From Inquilinus limosus DSM 16000 (GTDB lineage: Bacteria; Pseudomonadota; Alphaproteobacteria; DSM-16000; Inquilinaceae), in assembly GCF_000423185.1 (NCBI RefSeq), contig NZ_KE383985.1, positions 148,632 through 212,631 of the forward strand: a stretch of 64,000 nucleotides of DNA, given 5' to 3'. The position numbers were made by a program, and so were the translations under genes. The notes below the pieces were generated by a model. It ran no database searches, had not been told where the DNA came from, and saw only the letters and a program-made list of their open reading frames with translations. Of this stretch, positions 49,229 to 58,788 are shown one piece after another (the stretch's first letter is position 1; the number at the start of each line of letters is the position of its first letter).

Positions 49229-49560
49229 GGTCGCTCGCTCGCAGGAATTCGTCGCAGCATCTCTCACCATGGTGGCAAAATACTCCGCAAACGGGAATTT
49301 CAACCTGAAGCGAAATCTTGACGCAGGATTACAGACTCAAGTCATCAATCGCAACAATAACACAATAAATGCTGTCCATCCATATCATTGGATGTTACCA
49401 GACGATCGGGAAGCATTGACATGAGGTCTGCGTCCAATACTGAGATCGGTGCGCGAGCCGGCCATGGATTTAGGATCAAAGACAGAACGTCTATGCGGAT
49501 TATCGGTTTATGGCCGGCGGGCGGTTGGGGTTCGCATGAGCATTCCCATGCATGCTGCGA
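49229..49560. other. Intergenic region, partly AT-rich, no gene seen
   Basis: 332 bp between two - strand genes. The part from about 49270 to 49420 is visibly richer in A and T than the rest of the window (for example ATCAATCGCAACAATAACAC). No convincing ORF, RNA gene, terminator or promoter pair was found. It may hold the promoter of the persulfide dioxygenase gene or be a remnant of transferred DNA. Confidence 0.5.
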
Positions 49561-50628
49561 TCAGCTCCGGGCGCGCAGCTCGGCCTGGGCGCGGGCGATG
49601 ATGCCAGGGTAGCGCTTGTCCGGGTACCACGGCATCCCGGCGATGCCGTCGAAGCCGGGGATCGTCTCCATGTGCCGCAGCATGCGCCGGCGCATCTCGG
49701 CATCGGGCAGCGGGCCGCGCAGCGCGGTGATGTTCTCGGCGGCGTGGTCCGGATCGGCGGTCGCCGGCAGGGCGCAGGTCACGGCCGGGTTCGAGATCAC
49801 CCATTTCAGGAAATACGCCGCCCAGCTGTCGATGCCGAGCTCGGCGGCGAAGTCGGGCAGCGGCCGGCCTTCAACGACCTTGAACAGCCGCGCCTTCTCG
49901 AACGGCATGTTGGTCAGGACGGCGGTGCCGCGGTCGGCGGCTGCCGGCAGCACCCGCTCCTCCGCGCGCCGGTTGAAGATCGAGTAGTTGACCTGCACGA
50001 AGTCGAGATCGCCGCGCTCCACCCAGCCGGCCAGCGGCTCCAGATAGGCGTTCTCGTAGTGGGTCACGCCGAGATGGCGGATCCGCCCCTCCTTCTTCCA
50101 GGCGCGCAGATACGGAACGATGAGGTCGACATTGACCAGGCTGTGGCACTGCATCAGGTCGATCCGGCCGCGCCACAGCCGGTCTTCCGACAGGCGCAGG
50201 CTGCGCTGGGCGTGGCTCTCATCGGCCAGGAAGTCGCCCGTCGCCCAGATCTTGTTGGCGACGAAGATCCGGTCGCCGATGCCGAGCGCGGTGGCGAAAT
50301 CCCCGACCGTGGTCTCGGCGGTGCCGTAGAGGGGCGAGGTGTCGACCACGCGGGCGCCGCCGTCCCAGTACCGGCGCAGCACCTCGCGCAGATGGTCGCG
50401 CGGCGCGCCCGGAATGGTGTCGAAGGTGAGGAAGGTGCCGAGGCCGATCGCCGGCAGGGTCTCGCCGGTGCGCGGCACGGTGCGGGTGACGACGCCGCCA
50501 TCGGCGGTCTGCGCGCGGGCGGAAGGGCCGGGCAGGGCGGGCGCCGCGGCGAGGAGGCCGAGCCCGAGCGCACCGCGCATCAGGCCGCGCCGATCGGTGG
50601 AAGGGAGAAGGTCCTGGGTCCGTCGCAT
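49561..50628 (-). CDS. Aldo/keto reductase with twin-arginine-like signal
   Basis: A 355-residue aldo/keto reductase. The N terminus (STDRRGLMRGALGLGLLAAAPALPGPSARAQ) is a Tat-type signal, so it is probably exported. The catalytic tetrad is visible: Asp and Tyr in VVDTSPLYG, Lys in FVANKIW, His in DLMQCHSL. The barrel ends with DPDHAAENITALRG. It is divergent from an AraC regulator, which likely controls it. The substrate is unknown. Confidence 0.88.
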   Translation of the reverse strand: MRRTQDLLPSTDRRGLMRGALGLGLLAAAPALPGPSARAQTADGGVVTRTVPRTGETLPAIGLGTFLTFDTIPGAPRDHLREVLRRYWDGGARVVDTSPLYGTAETTVGDFATALGIGDRIFVANKIWATGDFLADESHAQRSLRLSEDRLWRGRIDLMQCHSLVNVDLIVPYLRAWKKEGRIRHLGVTHYENAYLEPLAGWVERGDLDFVQVNYSIFNRRAEERVLPAAADRGTAVLTNMPFEKARLFKVVEGRPLPDFAAELGIDSWAAYFLKWVISNPAVTCALPATADPDHAAENITALRGPLPDAEMRRRMLRHMETIPGFDGIAGMPWYPDKRYPGIIARAQAELRARS

Positions 50629-50685
50629 CGCTGTATCCGTTCGGGCTGGTGCGATGCGGACTGTACCGGCCGTCCCCGCGGCGGA

Positions 50686-50725
50686 TGCGCCGGATCCTGA
50701 CCCGCCTGCGCCGGATCCTGACCCG
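50686..50725. promoter_or_regulatory. Tandem direct repeat with 21-bp period (possible AraC-family operator)
   Basis: TGCGCCGGATCCTGACCCG occurs twice, at 50686-50704 and 50707-50725, in the gap between the divergent aldo/keto reductase and AraC genes. A 21-bp register puts both copies on one helix face, as AraC-type half-sites are spaced. Confidence 0.6.
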
Positions 50726-50823
50726 ATCCGCGGGCGGGGATGCGTCGGCGGGGCACACTGACACCCGAAATCGCCGCGGCTAACCTCGGCGCGTCGGTCG
50801 AGACCGGGAGCCGCAGGGACCGC

Positions 50824-51708
50824 ATGGCATACGAGCGCAGGATCGAGCCGCGGGCCACCGGCTGGCGCAGCTTCGCCTGGGCCGGCGGCGTCTTCGACAC
50901 GGCGCGCCGGTCCTACACCGAGGCCGTCGAGGGCACGATCCGGATCCCGCATCACCTGGTCCTGGTGACGCTGACGGGCGGCGCGCGCCATCAGGAGGTG
51001 CTCTCGTCCTGCGGCCACCGCTTTGTCGGCAGCGACCGGCCGGGCGCCGTGTCCTTCGTGCCGGCCCATTGCGAACGCCGGCTCCGGCTGCGCGGGGTCG
51101 AATCGGAATGGGCGTCGATCTCGCTCGACCCCGCCCTGCTGGAGGACGAGGTGTTCGACCCGGCCGGGCGGTCGCTGGACGGCGCCGCCTTCACCAATCA
51201 GGAGGCGCCGTTCCTGGCCGGCATGGTGGCGGAGGCCGCGCGCCTCGCAGCGGAAGGCGGGCTGGACCGCAGCTATGGCGAGGCGATGTCCTGGGCCCTG
51301 GCCCATCACCTCGTCCGGCGCTACGGCCGCGCCCGGCCCGACGGCGGCCCGCGCCGCTGGGCCTTGCCACCCTGGCGCCTGCGCCGGATCGCCGACTATG
51401 TGGACGCCCATTTCGCCGCGGAGATCCGGATCGCGGATCTGGCCGAGGCGGTCGGCCTCTCGCCCGGCCGCCTGCATCGGGCGTTCCGGGCGACGACGGG
51501 CCAGACGCCGCTCGCCTTCATCAATGAGAGGCGGATCCGCCGCGCCATGCGGATGCTGGCGACCGGCGGCGGCTCCGTGGCGGAGATCGCGCTGCGCTGC
51601 GGCTTCGTCAGCCCTGGCCACTTCGCCCGGGTGTTCCGCGGCGTCACCGGCATGACCCCGTCGCAGTACCGCGCGGTGAACGGCGCCGGCCCGGCCCGCG
51701 AGGCCTAG
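50824..51708 (+). CDS. AraC family transcriptional regulator
   Basis: A 294-residue regulator. The N-terminal sensor part is cupin-like; the C-terminal AraC domain has two HTHs: IRIADLAEAVGLSPGRLHRAFRATTGQTPLAFI and GSVAEIALRCGFVSPGHFARVFRGVTGMTPSQYR. ATG 50824 is chosen (MAYERRIEPR), with the longer frame being upstream non-coding. It is divergent from the aldo/keto reductase and probably its controller. Confidence 0.93.
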   Translation: MAYERRIEPRATGWRSFAWAGGVFDTARRSYTEAVEGTIRIPHHLVLVTLTGGARHQEVLSSCGHRFVGSDRPGAVSFVPAHCERRLRLRGVESEWASISLDPALLEDEVFDPAGRSLDGAAFTNQEAPFLAGMVAEAARLAAEGGLDRSYGEAMSWALAHHLVRRYGRARPDGGPRRWALPPWRLRRIADYVDAHFAAEIRIADLAEAVGLSPGRLHRAFRATTGQTPLAFINERRIRRAMRMLATGGGSVAEIALRCGFVSPGHFARVFRGVTGMTPSQYRAVNGAGPAREA

Positions 51709-51887
51709 CAACGGACCGTCCGCATGGGACCGGATGCCGCAGCGGGCCAGTGACCTAGGACGGTCACCGGGTTACCTGGCAAAGTTCTGCGACAAACGGA
51801 TCGTATCCTTCTCCTTCCCGGATTTCCGGACCGGGCGCGCAGGCGGCGGTCCGCCAGGCACGCCCGGTCGCAGAGACGGAGCTGTCC

Positions 51888-52367
51888 ATGGCTGTCGACC
51901 TCAACATCAATGGCCGGACCGAGCGGATCGACGCCCCGCCGGAGATGCCCCTCCTGTGGGCGCTGCGCGACGAGCTCGGCCTCGTCGGCACCAAATTCGG
52001 CTGCGGGGCGGGGCTGTGCGGCGCCTGCACCGTGCATCTCGACGGCGCCCCTGTGCGCGCCTGCCAGACCGCGATCGGCGATGTCGGCACGTCGAAGATC
52101 GTCACCATCGAAGGCATCGGCGCCACCGAGATCGGCGCCCGGCTGCAGCAGGCCTGGCTGGCCTTCGACGTGATGCAGTGCGGCTACTGCCAGGCCGGGC
52201 AGATCATGTCCGCCGCGGCGCTTCTGGCCACCACCCCGGCGCCCGGCGACGGCGACATCGACGCCGCCATGGCCGGCAATCTCTGCCGGTGCGGCACCTA
52301 CAACCGCATCCGCGCCGCCATCCTCCGGGCGGCCGAACGGAAGGCGGCGGAAGGGAGGGCCGGCTGA
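51888..52367 (+). CDS. (2Fe-2S)-binding small subunit of a molybdenum hydroxylase (IorA-like)
   Basis: A 159-residue electron-transfer subunit. The plant-type ferredoxin cluster ([23 protein letters not shown]) and the second, helical cluster ([10 protein letters not shown] and NLCRCGTY) are both complete. It resembles IorA of isoquinoline 1-oxidoreductase and related aldehyde dehydrogenases. The stop shares a base with the large-subunit start (TGATG). No FAD-containing medium subunit is encoded. Confidence 0.93.
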   Translation: MAVDLNINGRTERIDAPPEMPLLWALRDELGLVGTKFGCGAGLCGACTVHLDGAPVRACQTAIGDVGTSKIVTIEGIGATEIGARLQQAWLAFDVMQCGYCQAGQIMSAAALLATTPAPGDGDIDAAMAGNLCRCGTYNRIRAAILRAAERKAAEGRAG

Positions 52368-54577
52368 TGGGACACATCCTCACCGAATCCGGCCTCGGCC
52401 GGCGCGCCTTCCTCAAGGCCTCGCTGCTGGTGGGCGGCGGCCTCCTGATCGACGCGACCCTGCCCCTCCCGGCCGCAGCAGGGGAAGACGGCGGCGGAAC
52501 GTTCGGTGCCTTCATCGCCATCGCGCCGGACGGGCGGGTGACGATCACCGGCAAGAACCCGGAGATCGGGCAGGGCATCAAGACCTCGCTGCCGATGATC
52601 ATCGCCGACGAGCTGGACGTCGACTGGGACCAGGTCACCGTGACCCAGGCCGTGGCGGACGAGGCCGTCTACGGTCCGCAGACGGCCGGCGGCAGCCGGG
52701 CCACGCCGAGCAACTGGATGCCGATGCGCCAGGTCGGCGCCGCGGCACGGGGGCTGCTGGTCCAGGCGGCGGCGCGGCGCTGGGGCGTGCCGGCCGACAG
52801 CGTCACCACGCGATCGGGGCGCCTGCTGCACGCCGCCAGCGGACGCAGCCTGGGCTATGGCGAGGTCGCGGCCGAGGCCGCGGCGCTGCCCATGCCCGAC
52901 CCGGCCGAGATGCGGCTGAAGGACCCGGCCGAGTTCCGCATCATCGGCCGGCCGATCGGCGGCTGCGACAGCCCGAAGGTGGTGCGCGGCGAGCCGATCT
53001 TCGGCATCGATGTCCGGCTGCCGGGCATGCTGTACGCGGTGTTCGAACGCTGCCCGGTGTTCGGCGGCACGCTGAAATCGGCCGATCTCGACGCCGCCCG
53101 CGGCCGGCCGGGCGTGCGCCAGGTCTTCACGGTCCGGGGCAACGGCCGGCCGGAAAGCCTGGTCGACGGCGTCGCGATCCTGGCGACGAACTGGTGGCTC
53201 GCGGATCAGGCGCGGCAGGCGCTGAAGCTCGAATGGGATGAAGGCCCCGGCGCGACGCAGAGCAGCGACGGCTACGACGCCCGGGCCAAGGCGCTGTTCG
53301 AGGGCAAGCCGCAGGCCGAGCTGTTCCGCGCCGGCGACGTGGAAGGCGCCATGGCCGGCGCGGCCAGGCGGATCACGGCGGACTACGCCTATCCGTTCCT
53401 GTCGCACGCGCCGCTCGAGCCCCAGAACTGCACCGCCCTCTACCGCGAGGACGGGACGCTGGAGCTGTGGGCGCCGACCCAGATGCCGCAGCGCGGGCGT
53501 GCCCTGGTGGCCGAGGCGCTGGGGCTGAAGCCCGAGGCGATCACCATGCACATGCCGCGCATCGGCGGCGGCTTCGGCCGGCGGCTGATGAACGACTATG
53601 TGGTGCAGGCGGCGGCGATCGCGCGGCAGGTGCCGGGCACGCCGGTCAAGCTGGTGTGGACGAGGGCGGAGGACATCCAGCACGACTTCTACCGCCCGGC
53701 CGGCTGGCACCGTTTCACCGCCGGCTTCGACGCCACGGGCAGGCCGACCGTCTTCACCGGCCATTTCGTCACCCTGACGCGGGGCGGAAAGCCGGTCCCG
53801 AGCGGCGATTTCGACTTCCAGGAGCTGCCGGCGCTGATGGCGCCGAACCTGCTGTTCGCCCAGTCCGGCATCGACAGCGTGGTGCCGACCGGGGCGATGC
53901 GGGCGCCGCGGTCGAACGGGCTGGCCTGGGCCTACCAGTCCTTCCTGGACGAGGTGGCGGCCGAGGTGGGCATCGACCTGCCGACGCTGCTGCTGGGGCT
54001 GCTCGGCGAGCCCAGGGCACTGCCGGCGCGCGAGGGGGCGCGGGCGCAGTTCCACACCGGCCGGGCCCGCGGCGTGATCGAGAAGGTGGTGTCGATGTCG
54101 AACTGGCCGGTCAAGCCGGCCGCCGGCAGCGGCAAGGGCTTCGCCTTCTACTTCTGCCATCTCGGCTATTTCGCCGAGGTGGCGGAGGCGGCGGTGGCGC
54201 CGGACGGCACGGTCACCGTGCCGCGCGTCTGGGTGGCGGGCGACATCGGCAGCCAGATCGTCAACCCCTCCGGCGCCGAGAACCAGGTGCGTGGCTCGGT
54301 GATCGACGGCCTCGGCCAGGCGCTGGGCGGCCTCGCCATCACCGTGGCCGGCGGGCGGGTCGAGCAGGAGAATTTCGACACTTATCCTCTGCCGCGGATC
54401 CCCGGCACGCCCGAGATCGCGGTCGAGTTCGTCGCCACCGATTTCCCGCCGACCGGCCTCGGCGAACCGGCCCTGCCGCCGGTGATCCCGGCATTGTGCA
54501 ACGCCGTCTTCGCCGCGACCGGCAAGCGGGTGCGCCGGCTGCCGATCGACACCGCCGGATTCAGGCGGGCGGCGTAA
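52367..54577 (+). CDS. Molybdopterin-binding large subunit of a xanthine-oxidase-family hydroxylase (IorB-like)
   Basis: A 736-residue subunit with a Tat signal (GLGRRAFLKASLLVGGGLLI), so the enzyme is exported to the periplasm with its small partner. The catalytic domain has PDGRVTITGKNPEIGQGIKTSLPMIIADELDV and GGGFGRR near the Mo-site. It resembles IorB of isoquinoline 1-oxidoreductase, with the catalytic Glu in GLGEPALPPV. Electrons probably go to a c-type cytochrome encoded elsewhere, as the FAD subunit is absent. Confidence 0.93.
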   Translation: MGHILTESGLGRRAFLKASLLVGGGLLIDATLPLPAAAGEDGGGTFGAFIAIAPDGRVTITGKNPEIGQGIKTSLPMIIADELDVDWDQVTVTQAVADEAVYGPQTAGGSRATPSNWMPMRQVGAAARGLLVQAAARRWGVPADSVTTRSGRLLHAASGRSLGYGEVAAEAAALPMPDPAEMRLKDPAEFRIIGRPIGGCDSPKVVRGEPIFGIDVRLPGMLYAVFERCPVFGGTLKSADLDAARGRPGVRQVFTVRGNGRPESLVDGVAILATNWWLADQARQALKLEWDEGPGATQSSDGYDARAKALFEGKPQAELFRAGDVEGAMAGAARRITADYAYPFLSHAPLEPQNCTALYREDGTLELWAPTQMPQRGRALVAEALGLKPEAITMHMPRIGGGFGRRLMNDYVVQAAAIARQVPGTPVKLVWTRAEDIQHDFYRPAGWHRFTAGFDATGRPTVFTGHFVTLTRGGKPVPSGDFDFQELPALMAPNLLFAQSGIDSVVPTGAMRAPRSNGLAWAYQSFLDEVAAEVGIDLPTLLLGLLGEPRALPAREGARAQFHTGRARGVIEKVVSMSNWPVKPAAGSGKGFAFYFCHLGYFAEVAEAAVAPDGTVTVPRVWVAGDIGSQIVNPSGAENQVRGSVIDGLGQALGGLAITVAGGRVEQENFDTYPLPRIPGTPEIAVEFVATDFPPTGLGEPALPPVIPALCNAVFAATGKRVRRLPIDTAGFRRAA

Positions 54578-54585
54578 GCAACAAA

Positions 54586-54609
54586 AAGGGCGGCCCGAAG
54601 GCCGCCCTT
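54586..54609. terminator. Bidirectional intrinsic terminator between iorB-like and pnp
   Basis: AAGGGCGGCC and GGCCGCCCTT form a perfect 10-bp stem around CGAA. A-rich and T-containing flanks (CAAAAA left, TTGTCTT right) fit termination of both convergent genes. Confidence 0.85.
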
Positions 54610-54632
54610 GTCTTCTCCACCGAGGGGAAGCC

Positions 54633-56768
<2,136 letters not shown>

Positions 56769-56855
56769 CGCTTTTCCTTCCATCGGACACCCCGTGCCGC
56801 GGGGGGCATCAGGGTCGGGCCGCTCCACGCCGGGCCCGGGGGCGAAATGCGACAA

Positions 56856-56882
56856 GCGCCGCCGGCGGGGTGCCGGCGGCGC
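56856..56882 (-). promoter_or_regulatory. Strong hairpin in the pnp leader
   Basis: GCGCCGCCGGC and GCCGGCGGCGC form a perfect 11-bp stem around a 5-base loop between rpsO and pnp. There is no T-tract, so an RNA processing site (as known for E. coli pnp, cut by RNase III) is likelier than a terminator. A smaller hairpin lies at 56954-56970. Confidence 0.5.
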
Positions 56883-57012
56883 CGATGTCACGAAACGAAG
56901 CCGCTGTTCTGCACGGGTCCGGCGCAGCCGCTCGCCACGGCGGTCCGCCGGAGCGGTCGGAGTCCGACCGTCGACGGACCTGGGCGAAGGCGCTGGCCGG
57001 GCATGCGGGAGT

Positions 57013-57282
57013 TCAGCGACGCAGGCCGAGGCGCTTGACGATGTCCTCGTAGCGCGCGGCGTTCTTGCGCTTGAGATAGTCGAGCAGGCGGCGGCGGCGG
57101 CCGACCATGATCAGAAGACCGCGACGGCTGTGGAAGTCCTTCGCATGCGTCTTCAGGTGTTCGGTCAGGTTGGCGATGCGCTCGGACAGAATCGCGATCT
57201 GCACCTCCGGCGAACCGGTGTCCCCGGCCTTGGGGGCGTAGGTGCCAATGACTTCCTGCTTGCGCTCCGGCGTAATCGACAT
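57013..57282 (-). CDS. rpsO: 30S ribosomal protein S15
   Basis: S15 binds 16S rRNA early in small-subunit assembly. The 89-residue protein has the standard length and signatures ([51 protein letters not shown]). It follows truB by 14 bp and precedes pnp. Confidence 0.98.
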   Translation of the reverse strand: MSITPERKQEVIGTYAPKAGDTGSPEVQIAILSERIANLTEHLKTHAKDFHSRRGLLIMVGRRRRLLDYLKRKNAARYEDIVKRLGLRR

Positions 57283-57296
57283 CGTGGTCTCCTGGA

Positions 57297-58253
57297 TCAG
57301 AGGTTGAGGAGGCGCACCGGCCGGATCTCGCCGCCGTCGACACGGGCCAGGGCCACGGGAACGCTCCCGCAGGTGGCCAGCACGATGGCGTCCGGGTTGT
57401 CCGGATCGAGATCGAGGGCGGCGATCCGCTCCCGATCCGAGCGTCGTAGCAGCGCGACCGACTGGCCGTGCCGCATCCGATGCGCTTCGGCTTCCGTCAG
57501 GGCCACCGCCGGGATGTCGTCCAGCGGGGTCTCGACCGGAAGCAGAATGCCGTCGAGGGCCGATCGCTCGGCCCCCGGCTGCTTGGCTAGCGCGTCGATA
57601 TGCTCCAAGGGGACCGCGTCGTCAAGACCGAAGGGGCCCACCGCGGTGCGGCGCAATGCGACGATGTGCCCCACGGTGCCGAGGGCGAGGGCGATGTCGC
57701 GGGCCAGGCCGCGCATATAGGCGCCCTTGCCGGACTGCACGTCGAACACGGCATGATCGCGGTCCGGGATCTCGACCAGGCGCAGATCGTCGATCCGGAT
57801 CAGCCGCGGCGCCAGCGTCACCGCCTCGCCGGCCCGGGCCAGGTCGTAGGCGCGCTCGCCCTCCACCTTGATCGCGGAGAAGGCGGGAGGGACCTGCTCG
57901 ATCTCGCCGATGAAGCGCGGCACCACCGCGGCGACGGCGGCGGGGTCGGGCCGGACCTCGCTGGTCGCGGTGACCCGGCCCTCGGCGTCGTCGGTGTCGC
58001 GCGCCTCGCCCCAGCGCACGGTGAAGCGGTAGGTCTTCTCGCCGTCCATGGCGTAGGGCACGGTCTTGGTCGCTTCGCCCAGCGCCACCGGCAGGATGCC
58101 GCTGGCCAGCGGGTCCAGCGTGCCGGCATGGCCGGCCTTCTCGGCGTCGAACAGCCGGCGGATGCGGCCGACCACCTGGGTCGAGGTGACGCCGACCGGC
58201 TTGTCGACCACCACCCAGCCATGCACCGGGCGGCCGCGCTTCCTACGCGCCAT
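57297..58253 (-). CDS. truB: tRNA pseudouridine-55 synthase
   Basis: TruB converts U55 of tRNA to pseudouridine. The 318-residue protein has the catalytic Asp in [43 protein letters not shown] at the start, and the motif [21 protein letters not shown]. Its 5' end overlaps rbfA by 11 nt. Confidence 0.96.
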   Translation of the reverse strand: MARRKRGRPVHGWVVVDKPVGVTSTQVVGRIRRLFDAEKAGHAGTLDPLASGILPVALGEATKTVPYAMDGEKTYRFTVRWGEARDTDDAEGRVTATSEVRPDPAAVAAVVPRFIGEIEQVPPAFSAIKVEGERAYDLARAGEAVTLAPRLIRIDDLRLVEIPDRDHAVFDVQSGKGAYMRGLARDIALALGTVGHIVALRRTAVGPFGLDDAVPLEHIDALAKQPGAERSALDGILLPVETPLDDIPAVALTEAEAHRMRHGQSVALLRRSDRERIAALDLDPDNPDAIVLATCGSVPVALARVDGGEIRPVRLLNL

Positions 58254-58674
58254 CTTCGGAGTCCGTCTCGTCGTCCGCGCCCTTGCCGTCCCGCTCCAGG
58301 TCGCGCGCGACCGCGTCCTGGTGCATCAGCGTGTTGATCTTCTGCGCGTAGTCGAAGCTGGTGTCCGCCTGGAAGCTCAGCTGCGGCGTGTAGCGCAGCC
58401 GCACGGCGCGGGCGACCTGGCTGCGCAGGAACGGGGCGGCGCGGCGCAGCGCCGGCAGCACCGTGTCCATGCCGGTGCCGGTCAGCGTGGTGACGAAGAC
58501 GGTGGCGTGCTTCAGGTCCGGGCTCGGCCGCACCTCGGAGACGGTGATCGACACGCCGGAAAGGTCGGGGTCGTGCAGCTCGCCGCGCATCAGGATCGCG
58601 GCCAGGGCGTGGCGCAGCTCCTCGCCGACGCGCAGCTGGCGTTGGCTCGGGCCGTTGGCTGGATGGTGTCGCAT
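58243..58674 (-). CDS. rbfA: 30S ribosome-binding factor RbfA
   Basis: RbfA is a cold-shock KH-type factor needed for 16S rRNA 5'-end maturation. The 143-residue protein has SQRQLRVGEELRHALAAILMRGELHDPDLSGVSITVSEVRPSPDLKHATVFV and APFLRSQVARAVRLRYTPQLSFQ. The acidic C-terminal tail (DETDSEDGA) overlaps the truB start. Usual nusA-infB-rbfA-truB order. Confidence 0.95.
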   Translation of the reverse strand: MRHHPANGPSQRQLRVGEELRHALAAILMRGELHDPDLSGVSITVSEVRPSPDLKHATVFVTTLTGTGMDTVLPALRRAAPFLRSQVARAVRLRYTPQLSFQADTSFDYAQKINTLMHQDAVARDLERDGKGADDETDSEDGA

Positions 58675-58694
58675 GATCTGTACTCGAAACGGCG

Positions 58695-58766
58695 CCGGTC
58701 CGGCGGGCGGGGATGCCGCCCGGCCGGACCGGGGAAGGAACTGCCGCCGGGCCCAGGGCCGGCGGC
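58695..58766. promoter_or_regulatory. Two adjacent hairpins between infB and rbfA
   Basis: Stem 1: CCGGTCCGGCGGGCGG (58695-58710) against CCGCCCGGCCGGACCGG (58716-58732). Stem 2: GCCGCCGG with CCGGCGGC, 58743-58766. Both are GC-rich and lack a T-tract, so attenuation or processing of the operon mRNA seems likelier than full termination. Confidence 0.45.
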
Positions 58767-58788
58767 GCTGGCGCAGAAGGGGCGGGCG

